Under the pieces are notes generated by a model. That model was not told the DNA's origin, made no database searches, and saw only the letters and a list, made by a program, of their open reading frames with translations. The translations under genes and the position numbers were made by a program. Of a stretch of 31,478 nt of DNA, positions 7,489-15,143 are shown piece after piece. The stretch spans positions 1-31,478 of the forward strand of contig JAEYVE010000055.1 of assembly GCA_023432025.1 (NCBI GenBank). Reading direction: 5' to 3'. Numbering within the stretch: the stretch's first letter is position 1; each line of letters begins with the position of its first letter. Source of the stretch: Pseudomonadota bacterium. Its GTDB lineage: Bacteria > Myxococcota_A > Polyangia > Polyangiales > Polyangiaceae.

Positions 7489-8640
7489 GCTGACCTCGCG
7501 GGACGAAGCCGTACGCGTCGGTGACGAGGGGTGAGCTTCCGCCCCGTCGCGGTTCGGCTCGCGGAGACGCCCGTAGTCGTCGAACCGCGAGAGCTCCTGA
7601 GTGACACGGCGCAAGGCAGCCTGCTTTTCGTGGAAGGGCATGAAGCTCGACTTGAAGCCGGCGATGACGATGCTCTTGATGTCGCGAAAAGACAGCCCCA
7701 GCTCCGTGTGCGTCAGATACAGCTCCTTCGACACGCTGGTATCGGTGATGAGGCGGTTGTCCGTGTTGACGGTCACCCGTAGGCCGAGATCGAAGTAGAG
7801 CTTGAGCGGGTGCGTGGAGAGGCTCTTGACCGCTCCGGTTTGCACGTTGGACGACGGGCAACACTCCAGCGGAACGCGGTGATCGTTCACGTAGTGAAGC
7901 AAGTCTCCGTTCTCGCGAAGGCGGCAACCATGTCCGATGCGGTGCGCCCCGCACACGTGAATGGCCTGCGCAATGGACTCCGGGCCATACGCTTCGCCAG
8001 CGTGGATGGTGCAATTGATGTTGTTGTCTCGCACCAGCTGAAAGGCGTCCTTGTGGTGCTTGGCGGGAAAATCCGCCTCGGCGCCCGCCAGATCGAAGCC
8101 GACCACGCCGCGGTTTTTGTACGCGACGGCCAGCTCGGCCATTTCGTAGCTGGACTCCGGCGAAATGTTGCGGATGCCGCACAAGATGACGTTGCTCTTG
8201 ATGCCGTGTGTTTCCCGCGCGCGGCGGAGGCCTTCGAGCACGGCTTCGACCACGGTGGTGAGCTTGAGACCCCGCCGAGTGTGAAGCAGGGGCGCGTAGC
8301 GCACCTCCATGTAGCGCACGTTCTCGCGGTGTGCGTCCTCGGCGAGCTCGAAGGCAATGCGCTCGAGCGCGTCGGCTTCCTGCATGACGCTGAGCGTGAG
8401 GTCGAACCCGCGCAGGTAGTCCACGAGCGAGCCGAAATGCGCGCCCGCGCCCACCGCCTGGCGCACGCCTTCTACGGTGGAAACCCCGAGATCCACTCCT
8501 TGCTCGCGCGCCAAGTCCAAGATGGTGGCAGGGCGAAGGGAGCCATCCAGGTGAACGTGCAGGTCCGTCTTCGGCAGCTTCTCGAAGACCTCGAAGGGGA
8601 CCACATGCTCGGTCGGACGAGGGCTAGTCGAATGCTCCAT
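7465..8640 (-). CDS. add: Adenosine deaminase
   Basis: A 391-residue cytoplasmic zinc hydrolase that converts adenosine (and deoxyadenosine) to inosine in purine salvage. The first metal motif is KTDLHVHLDGSLRP (His28, His30). The zinc His and catalytic Glu are in TIHAGEA (His213, Glu216), the catalytic His in RIGHG (His237), and the Asp ligand in VNTDNRLITDT (Asp294). CPSSNVQTG (261-269) is also typical. The protein carries about 20 extra residues at the N-terminus and a 45-residue Ser/Pro/Arg tail at the C-terminus, compared with about 330-350 residues usual for the family. The NTDNRL form resembles actinobacterial-type adenosine deaminases more than the E. coli form. The ATG at 8640 is the only good start. 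It stands alone; neighbours are on +. Confidence 0.92.
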   Translation of the reverse strand: MEHSTSPRPTEHVVPFEVFEKLPKTDLHVHLDGSLRPATILDLAREQGVDLGVSTVEGVRQAVGAGAHFGSLVDYLRGFDLTLSVMQEADALERIAFELAEDAHRENVRYMEVRYAPLLHTRRGLKLTTVVEAVLEGLRRARETHGIKSNVILCGIRNISPESSYEMAELAVAYKNRGVVGFDLAGAEADFPAKHHKDAFQLVRDNNINCTIHAGEAYGPESIAQAIHVCGAHRIGHGCRLRENGDLLHYVNDHRVPLECCPSSNVQTGAVKSLSTHPLKLYFDLGLRVTVNTDNRLITDTSVSKELYLTHTELGLSFRDIKSIVIAGFKSSFMPFHEKQAALRRVTQELSRFDDYGRLREPNRDGAEAHPSSPTRTASSREVSEPALLDS

Positions 8641-9098
8641 GGCGACAAGCTAACACACGCGCCAGGGGGACGCCCGAAGAGGCCCCGAGAGAGCGCCTAC
8701 GCTTCGCTACCTCGACGCCTTCGGAAAGAGCGCGCGCCACCCGCGTTGATGGGCTCGTTGCTGCGCGAGCGGTTCGAGCACAGTGGAGGGACCGTGAAGT
8801 CGCGAAGTGGGGCGCGCGCGCTCCACAGCTTTGCGCGGCACGTCGCCCGGGGAATGATGACGAGAGGCGTCGTTCGGCACGGAGGAGGGACCGTGAAGTC
8901 GCGAAGGGGCGCGGAGTTGCTCGGGGCGATGAGGCGCTCGAAGCACGCGAGTGAACGCACGGTTGAGGGCGCTCGCGAGCAACGGTTGTGAGAGCTTTTC
9001 TAGCTGCGCGAGAACGACCATTCAGTGGCAATCGAAAACGCGCAGCGGCCTGGTGGGGGACTATCCGAGAAGGACACTCCTGATCTATCTAGGCGAGC
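8641..9098. other. 458-bp divergent intergenic region
   Basis: This is the largest clear gap inside the window, between add (-) and a Cys-rich lipoprotein gene (+). Minus-strand frames are open through it but overlap each other, have no ribosome sites, and their only notable peptide motif (APLRDFTVPP, twice) is simply the translated direct repeat. No confident promoter was found. The main content is a duplicated element at 8772-8906, listed separately. Confidence 0.5.
8772..8906. repeat. Direct repeat, two copies about 100 bp apart
   Basis: A perfect 23-bp repeat occupies 8785-8807 and 8884-8906. It extends leftwards with mismatches and one indel to GTTCG at 8772 and 8872, giving a partial repeat of about 36 bp with a period of 99-100 bp. 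It lies in the divergent gap upstream of add and the Cys-rich lipoprotein gene. Confidence 0.85.
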
Positions 9099-9860
9099 AT
9101 GCGGCTTTCTATTTGGTTGGGTGCGGCGTTCTTCGGAGGGTTGTTTCTGGGGGGTTGCGGTGACGGCGGGGGCGGCGCCAGCAGCTGTCCCGAGCTCGCG
9201 GGGGTGCTGCAAGGCCTCACGGGCTCGTGCGATACGCCGCCGTCGTGCGTGGTGAACGGCGACACGTGCAAGGCCTCGTGCTCGGACGGCTCTGACGTCC
9301 AGCTCTTCAAGTCGGCGAGCGGTTTTACGTTCACTACGGCGGATGGCGCGCAGTGCACCGCCACTCTGGACGGCACCGTCGTCGACGGCAGCTGCTCTCT
9401 GGAGGGGCAGAGCTGTGAGTTCGAGGGCTCCTTCGTGCCTCAGGTCTCCGGCTCGGGCGGCGGAACGGGCACCGGAGGCGGCGGCAACTCGAGCGGCGGC
9501 AACGGCACGGGCGGCGTCTCGTCGGAGGGCGATTGCGAAGCCATTTGCGCCGATCTCGACTTGGCGGGCGACCCAGAGTGCGTGGCCGAATGCGAGGTCG
9601 CTTGCGCCGCGCCCTCGTCTGTCTGTGAAGCATGCCTGTGCAGCGGCGCCGGTATCGAGGCTTGTGCCGATCAGTGCGCGTCCAGCGAAGGGCCGGACTG
9701 CGAGTTCATCTGCGACGACTTGGGCGTTCCAGGTGACGCGGAGTGCATCGACGCCTGCGAAACGACGTGCGCCGCCCCGCCGACGGACTGCGACGTGTGT
9801 TTGTGCACGGGCGCGGGCATCGAGACGTGCAGCCCTCTGTGCATCGCCGAGGGAGAGTGA
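9099..9860 (+). CDS. Cys-rich lipoprotein with two 10-Cys modules
   Basis: A 253-residue exported protein. The signal peptide ends in a lipobox (LFLGGC, Cys20), so it should be lipid-anchored. Residues 30-106 form a first Cys-containing region (eight Cys). A Gly/Ser/Thr linker (118-140) leads to two tandem modules, 145-198 and 200-253. Each has ten cysteines with exactly the same spacing: C-x3-C-x10-C-x3-C-x3-C-x6-C-x2-C-x-C-x7-C-x3-C. Shared residues around the Cys (DCE.IC, DPEC/DAEC, CLC.GAGIE.C) show that the modules are paralogous. The family was not recognised; the regular spacing implies a disulfide-stabilised or metal-binding fold outside the cytoplasm. The gene is convergent with a VKOR-DsbA fusion, a likely disulfide-forming enzyme. 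The ATG at 9099 is set by the signal peptide. Confidence 0.85.
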   Translation: MRLSIWLGAAFFGGLFLGGCGDGGGGASSCPELAGVLQGLTGSCDTPPSCVVNGDTCKASCSDGSDVQLFKSASGFTFTTADGAQCTATLDGTVVDGSCSLEGQSCEFEGSFVPQVSGSGGGTGTGGGGNSSGGNGTGGVSSEGDCEAICADLDLAGDPECVAECEVACAAPSSVCEACLCSGAGIEACADQCASSEGPDCEFICDDLGVPGDAECIDACETTCAAPPTDCDVCLCTGAGIETCSPLCIAEGE

Positions 9861-9924
9861 CACCGGAGCATTGAAGCACGCGGCCCCTCTCGCTGGCGCG
9901 CCTGCCGGCGTGGCGAAGAACCGA

Positions 9925-9947
9925 GGGCGGGCTGACTTCGCCCGCCC
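9925..9947. terminator. GC-rich hairpin between convergent genes
   Basis: GGGCGGG (9925-9931) and CCCGCCC (9941-9947) form a perfect 7-bp stem with a 9-nt loop, midway between the stops of the Cys-rich lipoprotein (+) and the VKOR-DsbA gene (-). It could act for both strands, though no T tract is present. Confidence 0.45.
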
Positions 9948-9953
9948 CGAGGC

Positions 9954-11255
9954 TCACTCCGGGGAACGCTTCGGCCGAACGCGTCCCGCGTAAATGACGC
10001 CGGACACCACCGCCAAGCACGCCAGCAAGAAGGCCCACGCGGGCACTCCCTGCTGATCTTCGCCGCGCGCGGCCCTCTCGAGCGCGTCTCGGAACACTTC
10101 GTCCGGCTGCGCCCCCAGGATGCGTTCGGCGCCGACGTACGTCGTGGGCAACCCTTCGAAGCCGGCGTCACGCAAGAGTTGCATGTCGCGGTCGATGCGC
10201 TGCTCCGTGGCGGGAGAGCGAAGGCAGGCGTCGAAGGCGGCGGCTTCGACGCCAGCTCGAAGCGCGGCGGCGCGTACGGCGTCCGCCTTGAGGTTGGGCA
10301 ACGCAAAGAGGACGTCGGCGACCTCTTCCGTTTTTCCCTGCGCCTCGGCGCAGACGGCGGCGCGCGCGGCGCCGCGCGCGAAGCCGTGCGACGGCAGTGG
10401 CACGTGCAGGCGCGTGAAGTGAACGCGCTGGTGCTCGCCCAAGAGCGTCTTGAGGCGGGGGTGCAGCTCGCGACAGTGTGGACACTGGAAGTCCGCGAAC
10501 TCCACGACGTTGACGTGGCCGGGCCGATAGAACGCGAGCAGCGCGGGCGGCACCGGCGCCTCGGGGCGTACGCGCGGCCAGAGCAGTGGGGCGGCCGCGG
10601 CGCAAAAACCGAGCACCGCCCACGCCCACGGCCGAAGGGCGAGGGGCCGCGCGCGGGTGGCCGCCACCAGCGGGTTGGGGGGCGAATAGCTGCGCGAGTC
10701 GTCCCGCCACACGCCGGGGAGGCGCTGGGACTCTGCCATCAAGTGGTCCGCGTCCACGATGAACGTTTGCGTGAGCTCCTCGCGGGAGCTTTCGTCCCAG
10801 CCGAAGCCACGCAGGCCCAGAGACGCGCCGAACACGCACAGCGCGCACAGGTCCACGACGACGCAGAAGGCGCACAGCTCGCGAAGGATCACGAGCTGGA
10901 CGAGCAGGAGCAGCGCGCCGCCCAGCGCGATGGCGAAGGCGAACGGGGTGACCCAGCGCGCGCGCTGCCGGGGCGTGGGCAAGAGCGAGAGCCCCAGCAG
11001 AAACGAAAAGCCCATGAGGCCAACCACCGGCAGCGGCACCGGCGAAAGGCCGGGCAGGGGCAGGTAGGCGAAGGCGCTCTGCCTCACGCTGGCGCAGCCG
11101 CCGCTGCCGCAGAACGTGGGGTGGGCGGATACGTAGTCGACGAGGAGCGCGGCGCTAGCAGCGAGAGCCACGAGCGTCGCCACGCGAAGAACCAGGAGCC
11201 AGTGGGCAGGACGCAAAGCGAGAGGACCTATAGCGCCCCCTGCCAGGGCTGTCAT
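9954..11255 (-). CDS. VKOR-DsbA fusion (disulfide-forming membrane protein)
   Basis: A 433-residue membrane protein. Residues 17-146 form a vitamin K epoxide reductase domain with four hydrophobic helices, the loop cysteine pair Cys49/Cys54 and the active-site CAFC (Cys128-Cys131) after a long helix. A linker and a further helix (about 208-226) precede a thioredoxin-fold DsbA-like domain with FADFQCPHC (Cys258-Cys261) and the cis-proline loop GLPTTYV (Pro370). A last membrane helix (about 404-424) ends in a basic tail. Bacterial VKOR enzymes reoxidise a thioredoxin-like partner with quinone, doing the work of DsbB, so this one chain can combine DsbB-like and DsbA-like roles. It should face the periplasm. 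The C-terminal helix would tether the DsbA domain at both ends. It diverges from rnr (84 bp) and is convergent with a Cys-rich lipoprotein. The start ATG at 11255 has AGGAA immediately upstream, unusually close. Confidence 0.88.
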   Translation of the reverse strand: MTALAGGAIGPLALRPAHWLLVLRVATLVALAASAALLVDYVSAHPTFCGSGGCASVRQSAFAYLPLPGLSPVPLPVVGLMGFSFLLGLSLLPTPRQRARWVTPFAFAIALGGALLLLVQLVILRELCAFCVVVDLCALCVFGASLGLRGFGWDESSREELTQTFIVDADHLMAESQRLPGVWRDDSRSYSPPNPLVAATRARPLALRPWAWAVLGFCAAAAPLLWPRVRPEAPVPPALLAFYRPGHVNVVEFADFQCPHCRELHPRLKTLLGEHQRVHFTRLHVPLPSHGFARGAARAAVCAEAQGKTEEVADVLFALPNLKADAVRAAALRAGVEAAAFDACLRSPATEQRIDRDMQLLRDAGFEGLPTTYVGAERILGAQPDEVFRDALERAARGEDQQGVPAWAFLLACLAVVSGVIYAGRVRPKRSPE

Positions 11256-11339
11256 TTCCTGGGCGGGTGAGCGAGCATCGCCCTCGCTCGCTCGGTGGAG
11301 TCACGACTCCCGTGACCACCGTTCCGGCCAAACGCAGTC

Positions 11340-13928
11340 ATGGCGATACCCCTTCCCTCGCGCGGCGACATCGTCCGCTGTCTGGCCGACTCGCCCCGTG
11401 GGCTTCACGCTCGGGAGGTGGCGACCTTGTGCGGCGTGCCCGAATCTCACTATTCGCATTTGGTCGAGCTCTTGCAGCAGCTGAGCGTCGACGGGACCGT
11501 GCGCAAGATGCCGGGCAATCGCTACCGCGCGTCGAGCTCCGCGCAAAAGGCGGGTGGCACCTGGGAGGGCGCGCTCACCGTCAACCCGCGGGGATTCGGG
11601 TTCGTGACGGCGGTGGGCTACGAAGACGTGTACGTGCCGCCGGACGCGATGGGCGGGGCGCTTCACGGTGACAAAGTGCGCGTCAGCGTGGTGAATCGCT
11701 CTTCGCGCGGGGTGGAGGGCCGCGTCGAGGACGTCGTGGTGCGCCGCAGCCCGCGCGTGGCGGGTGTGCTGCGGCGACGCGGCAAGAGCGCCTGGCTCGA
11801 GCCGGACGACACGCGGCTGCGCGGGCCCGTCGTGGTCACCCGCGTCACCAGGGACGCCAAGGACGGCGACGCGGCGGTCGTCGACGTGAAAAAGTGGCCT
11901 CTGTTTTCCGACGAGCTGTGTGAGGCGGAGCTCGTCCTCGTGCTCGGCCCGCCCGGAGATCCGCAAACCGAGGTGCGGAAAATCCTGGTCCGCGAGCAGA
12001 TCGAGGAGGAGCACCCCGCCGCGGCGCTCGCGGACGCCGAAAAAATGGCCGCGCGCCTCGGCACGCTGTCGCTCGATGGGCGCGTGGATTTGCGACGCGT
12101 CCCGCTGCCCACCATCGATCCCGAGGACGCGCGGGACCACGACGACGCGCTCTGGGTGGAGCGCGCGGGCGACGGCTATCGTGCGTACATCGCCATCGCG
12201 GACGTGAGCGAATACGTCGTCAGCGGCGCGCCGCTCGACGACGAGGCCAAGCGCCGCGGCTGCACCATCTACTTGCCCGATCGCGCCATCCCGATGTTGC
12301 CGAGCGCGCTGGCGGCGGACTTGTGCTCGCTCGTCCCCGATCACGACAGGTACACGCTGTGCGTCATCGCGGAGCTGGATCGCGACGCCCGCGTGACCAG
12401 CTTCGAAATCGTCGAAGGCGTCATGCGTTCTCAGGCCATGCTGACGTATGGCGGAGTGGCGCGCGCGCTCGGGTTCGATCCCGAGTCTCCGCAGTCCGCC
12501 CAAGCCGAGGCCTGGAAGGCGGAGCTCTCCGTCTTGGACGAGCTGGCCGTGAAGCTCCGAAAGGTTCGTATGGCGCGCGGCGCCTTGGACTTGGACTTGC
12601 CGGAGCCGCGCATCCACGTGGATCCCAAGTCGGGCGCGCCCACGGACGTCACGCGCCGCGCCACGCGGCCCGGCATCCGTCGCGCGTACTCCATGGTGGA
12701 GGAGCTCATGTTGCTCGCCAACGAGCTGGTGGCGCGCTGGCTCACCGCCAAAAAAGCTCCGGCCATCTACCGCGTCCACGGCAGGCCCGACGAGGCGAAG
12801 CTCGAGCGCCTCGCGGACGTGGGAGAGTCTTTGGGCGTAGCGATCGACATGGACGAAATGCTGGCGCCCCAGGGCGTGGCGCGCTTTCTCCGAAAAATCG
12901 CCAAGCACCCCAAGAAGCAAGTGCTGGAAATGCTGCTCTTGCGCTCGCTGAAGCAGGCCACGTACGACATCGTGAACATCGGGCACTTCGGGCTCGCGTC
13001 GGATCACTACCTGCACTTCACCTCGCCCATCCGCCGTTACCCGGATTTGTGCGTGCACCGCCAAGTGAAGGGGCTCTTGCGCGGCCAAAAAGCGGACATC
13101 TCGGACGAAGCAGTGGAGGCGCTGCGCGCCTCGGCGACGGACTCGAGCGTGCGCGAGCGCGCCGCGATGGACGTGGAGCGCGAGGTGGTGGACTTGTACC
13201 GCGCGCTCTTCATGCAGGGGCGCGTGGGCGACACGTTCGAGGGCCGCGTCAGCGCCGTCACGAGCGGCGGGCTCTACGTGACGTTGGACGATCCGTTCGT
13301 GGACGTGCTCGTTCGCTACGAGGCGCTCGGACCCGACCGCTACGAAGTGAGCGAAAATGAGCTGTCCGCGGTGGGGCAGCGTTCGGGCGATACCGTGTCG
13401 CTCGGTGACCGTGTGGAAGTGGAAATCGAGGACGTCGCCGTGCTCCGGCGTACTGTGTACGCGCGGCGTTTGGTGCCTTCGGAGGTGACCGAACGCGGGT
13501 TCGCCGAGCCCGCGCGTTTGGATGCACCGCCCGCGCGCGGCAGGCTACGCGCCGCCGCGGAGAGCGCCCCAGCCTCCATTTGGGGCCGCGAGCACGCCAC
13601 GCGCCGCGCGCCGAGCGGGCGCTTGGGTGTGGCCGTGCGCAGCGGTGAGCGCGCCGAGCGTCGCGCGGAGGGCGGCGCCAGCGGCGCTGAGCCACGCCGC
13701 GGCAAGAGCTTCAAAGGCGCGGGGAAGGCCAGCAAGGCGGGCGAAGGACGACGCGGCAAGACCGGGGCGAGCCAGGGCCGCACCACGGGGGCCGGAGCCG
13801 CGACCGGAGCCAGCGCCACGCGCAAAGGCAAAGCCAAGAAAGCTCCTGCGGCGACGGCGTTCGGGCGCGGCAAATCCCCCAAGGCCGGCAAAAAGACCGC
13901 GAAGAAGGGCGCCAAAAAGGACCGCTGA
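11340..13928 (+). CDS. rnr: Ribonuclease R (RNB family 3'-5' exoribonuclease)
   Basis: An 862-residue exoribonuclease that degrades structured RNA in the cytoplasm. Order of domains: winged helix (about 8-62), OB/cold-shock domain (75-130, RGFGFVTAVGYEDVYVPP), a second OB region, the RNB catalytic domain (about 250-590) and an S1 domain (about 628-711, VGDTFEGRVSAVTSGGLYV). The metal-binding aspartates are in PTIDPEDARDHDDAL (Asp260, Asp266, Asp268, Asp269); SPIRRYPDLCVHR closes the RNB domain. From about residue 720 the protein has a long Arg/Lys/Gly/Ala tail of some 140 residues. E. coli RNase R has 813 residues and a shorter basic tail. The ATG at 11340 starts the winged helix; no strong ribosome site is visible. 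A strong GC hairpin follows the stop. Confidence 0.96.
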   Translation: MAIPLPSRGDIVRCLADSPRGLHAREVATLCGVPESHYSHLVELLQQLSVDGTVRKMPGNRYRASSSAQKAGGTWEGALTVNPRGFGFVTAVGYEDVYVPPDAMGGALHGDKVRVSVVNRSSRGVEGRVEDVVVRRSPRVAGVLRRRGKSAWLEPDDTRLRGPVVVTRVTRDAKDGDAAVVDVKKWPLFSDELCEAELVLVLGPPGDPQTEVRKILVREQIEEEHPAAALADAEKMAARLGTLSLDGRVDLRRVPLPTIDPEDARDHDDALWVERAGDGYRAYIAIADVSEYVVSGAPLDDEAKRRGCTIYLPDRAIPMLPSALAADLCSLVPDHDRYTLCVIAELDRDARVTSFEIVEGVMRSQAMLTYGGVARALGFDPESPQSAQAEAWKAELSVLDELAVKLRKVRMARGALDLDLPEPRIHVDPKSGAPTDVTRRATRPGIRRAYSMVEELMLLANELVARWLTAKKAPAIYRVHGRPDEAKLERLADVGESLGVAIDMDEMLAPQGVARFLRKIAKHPKKQVLEMLLLRSLKQATYDIVNIGHFGLASDHYLHFTSPIRRYPDLCVHRQVKGLLRGQKADISDEAVEALRASATDSSVRERAAMDVEREVVDLYRALFMQGRVGDTFEGRVSAVTSGGLYVTLDDPFVDVLVRYEALGPDRYEVSENELSAVGQRSGDTVSLGDRVEVEIEDVAVLRRTVYARRLVPSEVTERGFAEPARLDAPPARGRLRAAAESAPASIWGREHATRRAPSGRLGVAVRSGERAERRAEGGASGAEPRRGKSFKGAGKASKAGEGRRGKTGASQGRTTGAGAATGASATRKGKAKKAPAATAFGRGKSPKAGKKTAKKGAKKDR

Positions 13929-13962
13929 GGCGGCGCGACGCGGCGGCGACCGCCGCGCCGCC
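13929..13962 (+). terminator. Strong GC hairpin after rnr
   Basis: GGCGGCGCG (13929-13937) pairs perfectly with CGCGCCGCC (13954-13962). Inside, GCGG (13940-13943) pairs with CCGC (13950-13953), so 13 bp form with a 2-nt bulge and a 6-nt loop. It starts directly after the rnr stop codon. There is no T tract. A second weaker stem (14005-14011/14031-14037) follows in the same convergent gap. Confidence 0.5.
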
Positions 13963-14154
13963 GTCGAAGTCGCGCGCTGTCTCGAGCTATCGCCGCACGT
14001 CGTCGTCACCGTGTCGATGACTCCGTCGTGCGGTGACCCGGGTCGTCGTCGCGTTGACGCCGCGGTAGCGAGCACGCGCTCGCGCTCGCGGCCGTTGGGC
14101 GCTTCTCGGAGCCGTTCTTTCGAGCGCCGTCGCCCCCACGGAGCGCGGTTGCTC

Positions 14155-15108
14155 TCAGGGGACGTCGCTCTGTCGGTAGATGTCGTCGCCCCAGCACTCT
14201 ACGGTGGCATCCTCTCGGATGCCGCAGGCGTGAAATGCCCCAGCCGCGATCGACACGAAGGTTCCGCTGGGCGACTCCATGGGCACGAAGACCTGCTTGC
14301 CGTCGGCTTCGCTGGCGCGCTCGCCCCAGCATTGGACGGTGCCGCCCGTCGTGCGGCCGCACGTGAAGCCTTCTCCTGCGGCGAGCGCCGTGAAGACGAC
14401 GTCCGGCACCGCAAGTTGGCCGCGATGGTTCTCTCCCCAACAGAGCGCGCCGCCGTCCTCGCGCAGGCCACAGGCGTGGTACTCGCCGGCCGTGAGCGCG
14501 GTGAACCGTTCGTCCGCGGGGGCGACGAGAGGCTCGCTGCTGCGGTCTTCGCCCCAACACGTGGCCACGCCCTCGGCGCTCAGCGCGCAAGAGTGACTGA
14601 GCCCGGCCGCCACTTCAACGAACCCCGCGCCTTCCGGGAAGTCGCCCACCCGCGCGCCCCAACAGTGGACGGCGCCTTCGCGCGTGATGCCGCACTTGTG
14701 ATACGGCCCCGCGCTAATTTGCGAGAAAAGGAGCTCAGATGGGGGGGTGAGCCTGCCGTTGTTGTCGTCTCCCCAGCACGCGAGCGTGCCGTCGGCGCGC
14801 AGCGCGCAGCCGTGATTGCCGTTGAAGGCGATTTGCTCGAAGGGCCCCTCGGGCGGAGAGAGCTGTCCACTCCGGTCGTTACTGCCCCAACAAAGCACCT
14901 CTCCATCGACGCGAAGCGCGCACGTAAAGGCCATGGCGGCCGAGAGCTGCGTGGCGCGGAGGGGCTCTCGGTTGCCGGTGTTGCTGCCGCCGGAGTTGCT
15001 GCCGCTTTCCTCCGTCGCATCCGAGCCCTCCGATGGGCCGCACCCCGCCACGACAAACGCCCACCCGAGGACGACCAAGCCACGAAAAAGCCCCATGAGA
15101 CGGACCAT
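14155..15108 (-). CDS. RCC1-repeat lipoprotein, seven blades
   Basis: A 317-residue exported protein. The signal peptide ends in a lipobox (FVVAGC, Cys23), followed by a Ser/Gly/Asn linker (about 26-46). The rest is seven RCC1-type repeats, each containing the same core C-x9-CWG (for example CALRVDGEVLCWG and CGIREDATVECWG). Seven blades make one complete beta-propeller. The two Cys in every blade, 14 in all, suggest one disulfide per blade, which fits an extracytoplasmic protein. Family members bind proteins or serve as scaffolds; the ligand is unknown. It lies 35 bp downstream of the GH16 gene on the same strand and is probably cotranscribed with it. The ATG at 15108 is used; a second in-frame ATG four codons later is also possible. 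Confidence 0.88.
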   Translation of the reverse strand: MVRLMGLFRGLVVLGWAFVVAGCGPSEGSDATEESGSNSGGSNTGNREPLRATQLSAAMAFTCALRVDGEVLCWGSNDRSGQLSPPEGPFEQIAFNGNHGCALRADGTLACWGDDNNGRLTPPSELLFSQISAGPYHKCGITREGAVHCWGARVGDFPEGAGFVEVAAGLSHSCALSAEGVATCWGEDRSSEPLVAPADERFTALTAGEYHACGLREDGGALCWGENHRGQLAVPDVVFTALAAGEGFTCGRTTGGTVQCWGERASEADGKQVFVPMESPSGTFVSIAAGAFHACGIREDATVECWGDDIYRQSDVP

Positions 15109-15143
15109 CGCAGACGACTAGCGCTGCGGACAAGTCCAGAGCG

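Noticed and set aside
7319..8906. CRISPR-like array
   Set aside because: Only two copies of each repeat, with different spacers and no cas genes.
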